Source of the DNA: JANXLS01 sp037129555
Lineage (GTDB): Bacteria; Planctomycetota; SZUA-567; H5-PLA8
Length of the DNA: 16,560 nucleotides
Direction: 5' to 3'
NCBI GenBank assembly: GCA_037129555.1
Contig: JBAXUS010000140.1
Coordinates: forward strand, 1-16,560
Shown here: in pieces, positions 1 to 6,700 of the stretch
Layout of the letters: every line of letters starts with the position of its first letter
How positions within the stretch are numbered: position 1 is the first letter of the stretch
The notes under the pieces: generated by a model
Told to the model about the DNA's origin: nothing
The model's database searches: none
The model's input: the letters and a program-made list of their open reading frames with translations, nothing else
Made by a program: the position numbers and the translations under genes

Positions 1-141
1 TAAATGAAATTGAACGCACTTCGCGCTTATAAGAACTCCTGCGCGTTGCTTCGTCTGCTTACACCTGATTCTTCAATGTTGACGATAACATTGTAACGTT
101 TGCTGCGGAAAAAGCAACGGATGAGGCGGATTTGGACGTTC

Positions 142-178
142 AAAAATAAAACCGGGCCTCTCATATCGAGAGGCCCGG
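142..178 (-). terminator. Rho-independent terminator after groEL
   Basis: A perfect 11-bp inverted repeat (152-162 with 168-178, loop ATATC) is followed on the minus strand by a T-rich run (142-151 read in complement, four T, one A, five T). It lies 37 nt past the groEL stop codon, so it should end the groES-groEL transcript. The stem is GC-rich and no mismatch is seen. Positions 1-141 upstream in plus coordinates show no convincing gene. Confidence 0.93.
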
Positions 179-214
179 CATTTAACTCCAATTTGCGTTA
201 GTCCAGCGACGGGT

Positions 215-1840
215 TTAATAGTCGTCGTGGCCACCGGCTGCTGCACCCGCGTGTTCCTTGTCCTTCGGAAGTTCGCAGATGGCGGCGTCAGTTGTCAGCA
301 AAAGGGCGCTGACGCTAGCGGCGTTTTGCAACGCGCTCTTGACCACCTTGGCGGGATCGAAGACGCCGTCTTTGACCATGTCGCCGTAGGTTTCAGTGAG
401 AGCGTTGAAGCCGAAGTTCTTGTCGCTGCTTTCGCGGATCTTTTGAACCACGATGGCACCTTCGTGACCGGCGTTTTCCGCGATCTGGCGGCAAGGAGCT
501 TCCAACGCACGGCGGATGATGTCCACGCCGACTTGTTCGTCGCCCTTGAGCTTCAAGTCTTTCAGTGCTTCGCCTGCGCGAATGAGCGCCACGCCGCCGC
601 CCGGGAGGATGCCTTCTTCGACAGCCGCTCGTGCTGCATGCAATGCGTCTTCAACGCGCATCTTGCGTTCTTTCATTTCCGTTTCGGTTGCAGCACCGAC
701 TCGGATCTGCGCCACGCCGCCGGCCATCTTAGCCAAGCGTTCCTGGAGCTTTTCCTTGTCGTAATCGCTGGTCGTCGCGTTGATTTCGTTCTTGATCTGC
801 TGGATGCGGCCCTGGATGTCAGCGGTCGTACCGGCACCTTCGATGAGCGTCGTGTTTTCTTTGTCGATCTCGATTTTCTTGACCTTGCCCAAGTCTTCGA
901 CCGTGATCGAATCCAAGCCAATGCCCAAGTCTTCTGTGATCGCGCGTCCGCCCGTCAACACGGCGATGTCTTGCAACATGGCCTTGCGGCGATCGCCGTA
1001 GCCAGGAGCTTTGACAGCCGCGACGTGGAGCGTGCCACGCAGTTTGTTCACGACCAACGTCGCCAATGCTTCGCCTTCAACTTCTTCGGCGATGATCAGC
1101 AACGGCTTGCCGCTTTGGGCGATCTTTTCGAGCAACGGAACGATGTCTTTGACCGTGGACAGCTTCTTTTCGTAAATGAAGACGAACGCGTTTTCCAACA
1201 CGCATTTCATTTCGCCAACGTTCGTGACGAAGTGGGGCGATAGGTAGCCGCGATCAAAGCTCATGCCTTCGACGAGGTTCACGTCCGTTTCAATCGACTT
1301 GCCTTCTTCGACCGTGATGCAACCATCTTTGCCCACTTTGTCCATGGCGTCGGCGATCTTGTTGCCGATGTCCATGTCATTGTTGGCAGCGATGCTGGCG
1401 ACGGCGGCGATGTCTTTGCGACCATTGACCGGCGTGGACATCTTCGTCAACGCATCGATGACCTTCGCGACGGCTTTGTCGATGCCGCGCTTGATCGCGG
1501 TGGCGCTGGCGCCGGCCGTGACGTTCTTCAAGCCTTCATCGAAAATGGCTTCGGCCAGCGTCACGCTGGTGGTCGTGCCGTCACCGGCGACGTCGTTGGT
1601 CTTGCTGGCGACTTCTTTAACCAACTGCGCGCCCATGTTGGCATATTTGTCTTCGAGTTCGATTTCCTTGGCGACCGTGACACCGTCGTTGGCGACAGTC
1701 GGTGAGCCGTAGGATTTTTCGAGAATAACGCAGCGGCCCCGCGGTCCGAGGGTCACTTTAACTGCTCGCGCGAGGATCTTAACTCCCTGGCGCAGCCCCT
1801 CTCGGGCTTCCTGATCGAATGCAATCTTCTTTGCTGCCAT
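215..1840 (-). CDS. groEL: Chaperonin GroEL (Hsp60), 541 aa
   Basis: This is the large subunit of the ATP-driven cytosolic folding chamber that works with GroES. The 541-residue length is normal for the family. The ATP-site aspartates sit at the E. coli positions: D52 in the NDGVTVAKEIEL stretch, D87 in GDGTTTS and D398 in VEDALHA. The signature AAVEEGILPGGGVAL follows at about 406-419. The ATG at 1840 is preceded by AAGGAGA (complement of 1851-1857), 10 nt upstream. The C-terminus ends in a Gly/Ala-rich GGHDDY tail instead of the GGM repeats of E. coli GroEL; such variation is common in the family. It lies 135 nt downstream of groES in the same direction and is followed by a strong terminator, so the pair is a two-gene operon. 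No second groEL copy is in the window. Confidence 0.99.
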   Translation of the reverse strand: MAAKKIAFDQEAREGLRQGVKILARAVKVTLGPRGRCVILEKSYGSPTVANDGVTVAKEIELEDKYANMGAQLVKEVASKTNDVAGDGTTTSVTLAEAIFDEGLKNVTAGASATAIKRGIDKAVAKVIDALTKMSTPVNGRKDIAAVASIAANNDMDIGNKIADAMDKVGKDGCITVEEGKSIETDVNLVEGMSFDRGYLSPHFVTNVGEMKCVLENAFVFIYEKKLSTVKDIVPLLEKIAQSGKPLLIIAEEVEGEALATLVVNKLRGTLHVAAVKAPGYGDRRKAMLQDIAVLTGGRAITEDLGIGLDSITVEDLGKVKKIEIDKENTTLIEGAGTTADIQGRIQQIKNEINATTSDYDKEKLQERLAKMAGGVAQIRVGAATETEMKERKMRVEDALHAARAAVEEGILPGGGVALIRAGEALKDLKLKGDEQVGVDIIRRALEAPCRQIAENAGHEGAIVVQKIRESSDKNFGFNALTETYGDMVKDGVFDPAKVVKSALQNAASVSALLLTTDAAICELPKDKEHAGAAAGGHDDY

Positions 1841-1850
1841 GGTTCTTGAA

Positions 1851-1857
1851 TCTCCTT
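1851..1857 (-). promoter_or_regulatory. Ribosome binding site of groEL
   Basis: AAGGAGA on the minus strand lies 10 nt before the groEL ATG. It supports that start and shows that groEL has its own strong site in spite of the 135-nt gap from groES. Confidence 0.8.
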
Positions 1858-1886
1858 AAATTGAAACCATCACTTAAATTTATTTA

Positions 1887-1970
1887 CGATTGACGGATTG
1901 ACTATTGACTATTGAAATAAGTCCATTCGCTTTTCAATCTGTCAATCCGTAAATTTGTCAATCTGTCAAT
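1887..1970. repeat. ATTGAC short-period repeat with facing arms, between groES and groEL
   Basis: ATTGAC occurs at 1889, 1897 and 1904, and a related ATTGAA at 1911, so the units are spaced 8, 7 and 7 nt. The complement (GTCAAT, or TTCAAT for the first) occurs at 1933, 1941, 1957 and 1965, spaced 8, 16 and 8 nt. The two clusters face each other, and a stretch reading ATTTACG followed by ATTGAC-type units is found on both sides, so the RNA could fold into a long imperfect hairpin within the groES-groEL mRNA. What it does is unknown; differential stability of the two cistrons is one possibility. Confidence 0.75.
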
Positions 1971-1975
1971 TAATC

Positions 1976-2272
1976 TTAGTTCTTGACGATAGCCAGAACG
2001 TCTTCTTCCGGCATCAACAGGTATTCGTCGCCGTCGACCTTGACTTCGGTACCGGCGTAGGAGGCGAACAGAATGCGATCACCCTTCTTGACTTGGAACT
2101 TGCCGCGTCCGCCGTCTTCGAGCTGACGACCGGAACCGAGGGCGATGACTTTGCCTTCCTTCGGCTTTTCCTTGGCGTTATCCGGCAATACAATTCCACC
2201 GGCCGTCTTCGCTTCGGCTTCCAAGCGTTTCACCAAAATCTTATCACCCAAAGGGGCAACATTCGTGGCCAT
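1976..2272 (-). CDS. groES: Co-chaperonin GroES (Hsp10), 98 aa
   Basis: This is the lid of the GroEL chamber, forming a heptameric ring in the cytosol. The protein starts MATNVAPLGDKILVKRLEAE. It has the mobile loop at about residues 19-33 (EAKTAGGIVLPDNAK) that contacts GroEL, and the ending YLLMPEEDVLAIVKN is typical. At 98 residues it is a normal single-domain GroES. The frame stays open 48 nt further upstream, but the ATG at 2272 matches the family start and has AAGGAGA (complement of 2281-2287) 8 nt before it, so I chose that start. It is first gene of the operon with groEL. No CIRCE-type inverted repeat (TTAGCACTC-N9-GAGTGCTAA) is visible upstream, so HrcA control is not supported. Confidence 0.98.
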   Translation of the reverse strand: MATNVAPLGDKILVKRLEAEAKTAGGIVLPDNAKEKPKEGKVIALGSGRQLEDGGRGKFQVKKGDRILFASYAGTEVKVDGDEYLLMPEEDVLAIVKN

Positions 2273-2296
2273 GCTCCATCTCTCCTTGTGAGAACC

Positions 2297-2315
2297 GCAG
2301 ACGTACTGGGTCTGC
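2297..2315 (-). promoter_or_regulatory. Small hairpin just upstream of the groES ribosome site
   Basis: GCAGAC (2297-2302) and GTCTGC (2310-2315) form a perfect 6-bp stem with a 7-nt loop in the groES leader, about 10 nt before the AAGGAGA site. It is short and may be chance. Confidence 0.3.
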
Positions 2316-2359
2316 TTCAACTAAATATCGTATCGGGCGCCAAACGCGTTGAGCGAAAC

Positions 2360-2388
2360 ATTCTATCGCAACTGCAAGGCCATGTCGC
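2360..2388 (-). promoter_or_regulatory. Candidate sigma70-type promoter of groES-groEL
   Basis: On the minus strand GCGACA (complement of 2383-2388, 4 of 6 matches to TTGACA) is followed after 17 nt by TAGAAT (complement of 2360-2365, 5 of 6 matches to TATAAT). A transcript from here would have a leader of about 80 nt before the groES ATG. It is a pattern match only; a heat-shock sigma could use another site. Confidence 0.4.
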
Positions 2389-2705
2389 GTTCAGATTTCA
2401 AATCGTTGTGAATTTTAGACTTACGAATTCAACTCCCATTCACGCTCACGCCAAACCGCCCGTTCACCGCGTCACTCTGACTCGCCTACCCCGCAACGGC
2501 AGGACGTAGCACCCTTATTCCACGACATTCGTAAAAAGTTGTGCGATTACCCCTTCCGATTCCTTCGCTATCTACTGACCAAGCCCGCTCCAGAACGAGT
2601 TCTCGATTACCTTTATAAGTCGATTCAAACGAACAAACTCCCAAAATCACTGCCGCGCGGTTACATGGTGGTGGGAGGTGGGAGTAAGGGGACGATGTTA
2701 TTTTG
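2389..2705. other. Intergenic stretch with no supported gene
   Basis: These 317 nt lie between the groES promoter region and the fold-back repeat. A 62-codon plus-strand reading frame from 2539 to 2727 exists, but it lacks a convincing ribosome site, resembles no family I recognise and runs into the repeat. A purine-rich stretch with several GGTGGGAG-like units lies at about 2667-2695. I see no RNA gene or promoter that I would defend. Confidence 0.5.
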
Positions 2706-2880
2706 GCAACCGTTCACTCCTCGCTAAACTGCGGTCGCACAAAGGCTCAAAGAACACAAAGAAGCACAAAGGAAAAAAGGTAAAAAATAGAAACGAGCAT
2801 TTTAACCTTTCCTTTCTTCGTGTCGCTTCGTGCACTTTGAGTCTTTGTGCGAGGCTGTTTGTCGGCCACTGAACGGTTAC
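2706..2880. repeat. Fold-back element with CACAAAG units and short terminal inverted repeats
   Basis: The ends read GCAACCGTTCA (2706-2716) and, in complement, GTAACCGTTCA (2870-2880). Inside, the left arm (2737-2780) has CAAAG units at 2740, 2748, 2757 and 2767. The right arm (about 2806-2850), read in complement, gives the same order beginning TCGCACAAAG then CTCAAAG, with further AAG units of the form CACGAAG. The central loop is about 25 nt. The arms total roughly 75 nt each and match imperfectly. The element begins one base past the stop codon of the DUF4139 gene, so its hairpin could also end that transcript. The layout suits a miniature inverted-repeat element; no flanking direct repeat was recognised. 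Confidence 0.7.
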
Positions 2881-2881
2881 G

Positions 2882-4792
2882 TTATTTCTTGAGTTGCTGC
2901 TGCATTGCAGCGGTGTTTCCGGCGATGCCCATTTGCTTGTCGTACTCCATCGAGAATGTGTATTCGATGGCGTACGCTTTGGCGCCGATGGCTTGTGCCG
3001 GGGCGGTGACGTCCCAGCGCAGAACGCCTTTCTTGCGTTCGACTTTTTCGTACATCGGGTCTTTGCTAAACTCGACGGTCATCGGTTGCAGCTTCACCGT
3101 GATCTCGTTTTCCTTGGTTGTGGGCAGGCGGTCTCGGATGCGGACGGCTGCTGCTGCGCTGCCGAAGTTTTCGATCTGCAAGCGGTATGAGAATGTCAGC
3201 ATCCGGTTTCCGCCTTGGATCGTGTCGCTCTTTTCGATCAGCTCGCGTTCGGCGCGCAAGGAGGCGTCGATGCCGAATCCGACGGTGAAGCTCTCGCCGA
3301 TGGCGACCGTTGGGACTTCGCCGCGTCCGACGAATTGCTTCGCGATGTAGGTTGACGCTGGGCCAGCGAGCAGGACGAATTTGCCTTCGTTCGTGAGCGA
3401 CGCTTCTTCGTAGACGTAGTTGGTCAGCAGAGGAATCGCGGTCTTGTAGAACTCGCCTTTCATCGGCAGAGCGGCGATCTGGATCAACTGCTCACCTGCA
3501 CGGCTGGGAAGCGAGGTTCGCCCGGCGAGGTCGTAGGTGACGCTGACGCTTTCGTCGGAAATCGTCCGGCCCTTTTCGGACTTTTTGTGGACCTTCGCTT
3601 TCGCGACGAGATCGAGCAGCTGTAATTCGCCGGCAATGTCGTTGAGGTCGTTGTCGGCTTGTTCGGCCACCTGTTTGCCGGGATTGAAGGTATTGCCATT
3701 GGCCCATGTTTGGACCAATCCATTATTGCCCAATGCAGCTCCGTTAGGCACAACGTTTATAGAATTTGCAGAATTTGCAGCCGTAATCTGAAAGTTATTT
3801 GTATCATTGTTACTAAAGCTTCGTCCCGCCTGCGCTTTGTTGCGGCGTTCGACGATCTGCTCGCGTTGGACGCCGTAGTCGTCGACCGATACGACGATTT
3901 GTTTCGTCATGGCGAGCGGAGCCAGTGCGACGGTCAGCGGCGTGAGTGCTGGGGCGCGCGCGACAAGCGACGGCGTGGCGGTGGAGAGCGTCATTTGGAC
4001 ACCGGTCCAATCTTCGCCACTGAGTTGCTGGATTGATGCGTTGTATTCGACGGAGACTTTTTCGCGCTTGGAGTCGGCGCGGATGTTGTAGCTCGGTGCC
4101 CAACTGGCCTGATCCACGAGGTAGCGGAAGCGCAGCGAGCCGTCGGCTTTCGTCAGATTTATAAACACAATCGCTTCGCGAACCGTCCGCGCACTGCCGC
4201 CGGTGAGTTCGTTGCGCTGGCGTTGCAGGACGGACAGCTGGTCGTTCAAGTCGCGTTCTTCGGTGCCGAGTTTCAGTTCCTCGGTCGCGTTCGTTTGGCG
4301 CTGATCGAATTGGAAGAGCGTGATTTTGGAAAGCGTGTCGGCGTTCAAGACTCCTTTAGTGAGTTCGAACGTCGCGGTAGGTGCGGTGAAGGCTTCGAGT
4401 TTCGTGAGGTAGGCTTTGCGTTCGGTGAGGACTTCGAGTTGCCGATGCTTGGCGGCGATTTTGTCCTGGGTATCGCGAATGTCTTTGTCAAGTTTACGGA
4501 CTTCTTCGCGGATGTCCTGATCGACGGCGCGTTCGCGAAACAGTACTGAACGGACTTCGACGCCATCATCGGCTTCGGCGTAAATGCTGCTCGGCACAAT
4601 TCGCGCGGGGAGTTCGGTGACGACGATTTCCTGCAAGCCGGCAGGGGCTTTGATGTCAATTGCGCGGGTGACCAGGGCCTGGCCGCGATAGACAGTCACG
4701 GCATCGACTTTACCTTTCGTCTGCATTTCAGCCGCAGAAAGTCGCAACCCAAAAACTGAAAGTAAGACGACACTGGCGATGCACGTGCGCAT
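2882..4792 (-). CDS. Secreted DUF4140/DUF4139 (MuiA-like) protein, 636 aa
   Basis: The family is often labelled mucoidy inhibitor A, but its biochemical role is not established. Residues 1-20 form a signal peptide (MRTCIASVVLLSVFGLRLSA, then AEM), so the protein should be exported. The DUF4140 domain follows at about 28-115 (VDAVTVYRGQALVTR). A charged coiled-coil stretch occupies about 90-215. The DUF4139 beta-rich domain starts near 215 with the typical pattern FRYLVDQASWAPSYNIRAD and runs to the C-terminus. An Asn/Gly/Ala-rich low-complexity insert lies at about residues 325-375. The frame is open for 50 more codons upstream, but the ATG at 4792 begins the signal peptide and has GGAGG (complement of 4800-4804) 7 nt before it. 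The gene stands alone, divergent from the sigma factor gene. Confidence 0.9.
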   Translation of the reverse strand: MRTCIASVVLLSVFGLRLSAAEMQTKGKVDAVTVYRGQALVTRAIDIKAPAGLQEIVVTELPARIVPSSIYAEADDGVEVRSVLFRERAVDQDIREEVRKLDKDIRDTQDKIAAKHRQLEVLTERKAYLTKLEAFTAPTATFELTKGVLNADTLSKITLFQFDQRQTNATEELKLGTEERDLNDQLSVLQRQRNELTGGSARTVREAIVFINLTKADGSLRFRYLVDQASWAPSYNIRADSKREKVSVEYNASIQQLSGEDWTGVQMTLSTATPSLVARAPALTPLTVALAPLAMTKQIVVSVDDYGVQREQIVERRNKAQAGRSFSNNDTNNFQITAANSANSINVVPNGAALGNNGLVQTWANGNTFNPGKQVAEQADNDLNDIAGELQLLDLVAKAKVHKKSEKGRTISDESVSVTYDLAGRTSLPSRAGEQLIQIAALPMKGEFYKTAIPLLTNYVYEEASLTNEGKFVLLAGPASTYIAKQFVGRGEVPTVAIGESFTVGFGIDASLRAERELIEKSDTIQGGNRMLTFSYRLQIENFGSAAAAVRIRDRLPTTKENEITVKLQPMTVEFSKDPMYEKVERKKGVLRWDVTAPAQAIGAKAYAIEYTFSMEYDKQMGIAGNTAAMQQQLKK

Positions 4793-4799
4793 GATCGGG

Positions 4800-4804
4800 C
4801 CTCC
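4800..4804 (-). promoter_or_regulatory. Ribosome binding site deciding the DUF4139 start
   Basis: GGAGG on the minus strand lies 7 nt before the ATG at 4792. The earlier in-frame ATG at 4942 has no such site and would bury the signal peptide. Confidence 0.75.
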
Positions 4805-5082
4805 GGAATGTGTGTTCGACGCGCGGGTCGAGTGAATGACGATGTGTGGATTCAGTGGAGTAGACGGACGTTTTACAGACTTTTTTAGGAAATAATCACA
4901 TATTTCATCAAAAACCGTGATTTGGGCATCAGTTCCGTCCAAAACCTACCGATAAATGGGTGTCAAATCGTCAATTACAGTTTTTGATCAATATAAGAAA
5001 ATAAAAGATTATAAGGACGTTGGATAGCATAACGCCCTTCAAAATAATTGATTATAATGGTCGATATTGTTGTAAAACGTAC

Positions 5083-5111
5083 TTGACAGTTTTAAAACCG
5101 TGTGGTAAAGT
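5083..5111 (+). promoter_or_regulatory. Strong sigma70-type promoter of the sigma factor gene
   Basis: TTGACA (5083-5088, perfect -35) is followed after exactly 17 nt by TAAAGT (5106-5111, 4 of 6 to TATAAT). Transcription would start near 5118, giving a leader of about 135 nt. The surrounding 4830-5240 is clearly more AT-rich than the genes. A perfect TATAAT also occurs at 5053-5058 but has no good -35. I found no equally clear promoter for the divergent DUF4139 gene. Confidence 0.75.
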
Positions 5112-5152
5112 AAGTAAGTCATCTGAATCAGGACAGATAAGAGATTCGAACG

Positions 5153-5197
5153 TTTCGGCGTCAAAGTTGAATCAAAACCGCTGAAATTTTTGTTTTT
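5153..5197 (+). terminator. Possible leader attenuator upstream of the sigma factor gene
   Basis: TTTCGGCG (5153-5160) can pair with CGCTGAAA (5179-5186), 8 bp with one G-U pair and an 18-nt loop. It is followed at once by a T-run broken by one G (5187-5197). It lies between the promoter and the start codon, so it could cause early termination. The large loop and A/T pairs make the stem weak. Confidence 0.4.
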
Positions 5198-5236
5198 CCG
5201 ATTCTGCCATTAGGCATTAACAAAAAAATAATCCAA

Positions 5237-5250
5237 ACACCGGGGGGTGT
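5237..5250 (+). promoter_or_regulatory. Ribosome site inside a small hairpin
   Basis: The only Shine-Dalgarno-like sequence before the sigma gene is the G-run 5242-5247. It is flanked by ACACC (5237-5241) and GGTGT (5246-5250), which can pair as a 5-bp stem with a GGGG loop. The site is unusual and could limit translation. It lies 6 nt before the ATG at 5254. Confidence 0.45.
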
Positions 5251-5253
5251 CAC

Positions 5254-6195
5254 ATGTCTCAGCGCGATCTTTTTTCGAACGATTCCATTAATAATTCAGA
5301 TGCCGTTCCGCCGTCGGAACAGCCGATCGAACGCAGCCGATCCACTTCCAAAGCCAGCGCTCATTACGCGCGCGCGGGCGATGCCGCTGTGGACGAATTC
5401 GACGCGGTCGAACCGCTCAGCGAAAAAGCCAAGACTGCGAAATTGCGCAAGGAACTTTGGGCTGTCTATTTCGCTAAGCCCAACAATACGACCCGCAACG
5501 ATCTCTCACTCGCGTACATGGACCTCGTCAAGATGATCGCCGACGGCTTGAAAGACAAGTTCCCCGGCCACGTCGATGTTAACGATTTGATCAGCACAGG
5601 CTATATCGGTTTGCTCGACGCCATTTCTAAATTCGATCCGACGCGCGACATCAAATTCGAATCGTACAGCGTCATGCGCATTCGCGGCGAAATACTCGAC
5701 TCCATCCGCCATCAAGACATCGTTCCGCGCCAAGTGCGGATTCTTCAGAACAACTACCGCCGCGCAGTGAAGGCCCTCGCCAACGAACTCCACCGCGAGC
5801 CGACGGAAGAAGAAGTCACGCAGCACATGAAGCTCACGACCAAGCAGTACGAGACATTGATCCAGAGCCTCAGCTCCGGGCGCATTGTATCGATCGATGC
5901 AGGCAGCGAAGACAAAGACGGCAAGAGCGCGCCGCACGTCGACAAAATGCCGACGCCCAATGAAAAAAGCCCGTCGTACAATATGCAGCGGCTCGAAGTG
6001 CTGGAATTGATTTTGCGTGGATTGAGCAGCAAGGAAAAGAGCGTCCTCGTCGGTTACTACATGGACGGACGAACGATGAAACAGATCGGCGACGATCTCG
6101 GACTGAGTGAATCACGCGTTTGTCAGATTCACATGAAAGTGCTGAAAGAACAACGCAAAAAACTCGGCGACTACGATGATTTCGTGCTCGGGTAA
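5254..6195 (+). CDS. FliA/WhiG-type alternative sigma factor, 313 aa
   Basis: This is an RNA polymerase sigma subunit of the sigma28 (group 3) type. Region 2 spans about residues 84-160 (NDLISTGYIGLLDAISKFDP, then FESYSVMRIRGEILDSIR). Region 3 spans about 163-205, with the typical NELHREPTEEEV pattern. Region 4 spans about 248-303, with the helix-turn-helix MKQIGDDLGLSESRVCQIH. An unusual polar N-terminal extension of about 75-80 residues precedes region 2; usual FliA proteins start close to it. The ATG at 5254 is the first after a strong promoter and a G-rich ribosome site. No flagellar gene or anti-sigma gene is next to it, so whether it directs motility or another regulon cannot be told from this window. 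Its leader carries two possible RNA control structures, and a terminator follows. Confidence 0.92.
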   Translation: MSQRDLFSNDSINNSDAVPPSEQPIERSRSTSKASAHYARAGDAAVDEFDAVEPLSEKAKTAKLRKELWAVYFAKPNNTTRNDLSLAYMDLVKMIADGLKDKFPGHVDVNDLISTGYIGLLDAISKFDPTRDIKFESYSVMRIRGEILDSIRHQDIVPRQVRILQNNYRRAVKALANELHREPTEEEVTQHMKLTTKQYETLIQSLSSGRIVSIDAGSEDKDGKSAPHVDKMPTPNEKSPSYNMQRLEVLELILRGLSSKEKSVLVGYYMDGRTMKQIGDDLGLSESRVCQIHMKVLKEQRKKLGDYDDFVLG

Positions 6196-6200
6196 ACTGC

Positions 6201-6250
6201 AAAACGGCAACGGCTTTTTAACATCGAATAACGCGAATAGACGCGAATGA
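6201..6250 (+). repeat. CGCGAAT repeat, third copy (downstream of the sigma gene)
   Basis: The sequence starts AAAACGGCAACGGC, continues GCTTTTTAACATCGAAT (6212-6228), and then has CGCGAAT units at 6232 and 6242, a spacing of 10 nt. The 17-nt core is identical to one at 10682-10698. It begins six bases after the sigma gene stop codon and ends in a run of A. Confidence 0.8.
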
Positions 6251-6264
6251 AAAAAGATGGAATG

Positions 6265-6297
6265 AAACGAGGCCAGTCGATGGCCTCGTTTTCGTTC
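6265..6297 (+). terminator. Rho-independent terminator after the sigma factor gene
   Basis: A perfect 11-bp stem (6265-6275 with 6281-6291, loop GTCGA) is followed by TCGTTCT. It is 70 nt past the sigma gene stop codon. On the minus strand a T-rich run lies about 10 nt beyond the stem, so it may also stop the convergent YHS-like gene. Confidence 0.85.
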
Positions 6298-6346
6298 TGT
6301 TAGAAATAGTGAATCAACCGCAGAAATCACGGCACGGGTCGGAACC

Positions 6347-6685
6347 TTATTTCTTCTTCACCGGCGGCTTCGGTTCTTCGACTGGTGCTGGCTTGCTCGA
6401 TTTCCACGTCGAACCTTCAGCACCGAACTTCGTTGGATCGGCCTTGAATTCTTCGCAGCACTTGCGCGTCTTAAAGTGGTATTCCTTGCCTTTGAATTCG
6501 TAATGATACACCGGCTTGAATTCGCCTTTGCAGATCGGACACAAGCCTGCTTCGTTCGCTTCGTCTGCTTTCATCTTTGATGTGTCAGGCTTCTTGTCGT
6601 CCGGCTTTGCGTCAGCGGCATACGAACTGGCCGAAAAACCAACACACACCAACACCGCTAAGGCGGAGCATTTCAAAAAGGTCAT
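6347..6685 (-). CDS. Small secreted YHS/TRASH-like cysteine protein, 112 aa
   Basis: A signal peptide covers residues 1-23 (MTFLKCSALAVLVCVGFSAS, with a likely cut after SSYA). A Lys/Asp/Glu-rich linker follows, then a compact domain at about 47-88: CPIC (Cys49, Cys52), YHYEFKGKEYHF, Cys76-Cys77 and FKADPTKF. This resembles YHS/TRASH metal-binding domains, whose role in small exported forms is uncertain; heavy-metal binding is likely but not shown. The tail is Pro/Lys-rich (about 98-112). An ATG also exists at 6694, but GGGAGG (complement of 6695-6700) touches it directly, while it lies 9 nt before the ATG at 6685, so 6685 is the better start. The gene is alone, convergent with the sigma gene and divergent from the next gene. 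Confidence 0.8.
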   Translation of the reverse strand: MTFLKCSALAVLVCVGFSASSYAADAKPDDKKPDTSKMKADEANEAGLCPICKGEFKPVYHYEFKGKEYHFKTRKCCEEFKADPTKFGAEGSTWKSSKPAPVEEPKPPVKKK

Positions 6686-6694
6686 TGCGGTCAT

Positions 6695-6700
6695 CCTCCC
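6695..6700 (-). promoter_or_regulatory. Ribosome binding site deciding the YHS-like start
   Basis: GGGAGG on the minus strand has no gap to the ATG at 6694 but 9 nt to the ATG at 6685. Normal spacing favours 6685. Confidence 0.7.

Noticed and set aside
227..1243. Long plus-strand open frame (338 codons) opposite groEL
   Set aside because: It is fully antisense to a clear groEL gene, has no family resemblance and no suitable ribosome site. Such mirror frames are common opposite GC-rich codons.
1887..1970. CRISPR-like array
   Set aside because: The units are only 6-8 nt with no unique spacers of usual length, and the second cluster is inverted. The same holds for the CACAAAG and CGCGAAT repeats.
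2539..2727. 62-codon plus-strand frame upstream of the fold-back element
   Set aside because: It has no good ribosome site and no recognisable motif, and its end lies in the repeat. It is not enough to call a gene.
5053..5058. Perfect TATAAT as a second promoter of the sigma gene
   Set aside because: The hexamer 17 nt upstream (AACGCC) does not resemble a -35, and a much better promoter lies just downstream.
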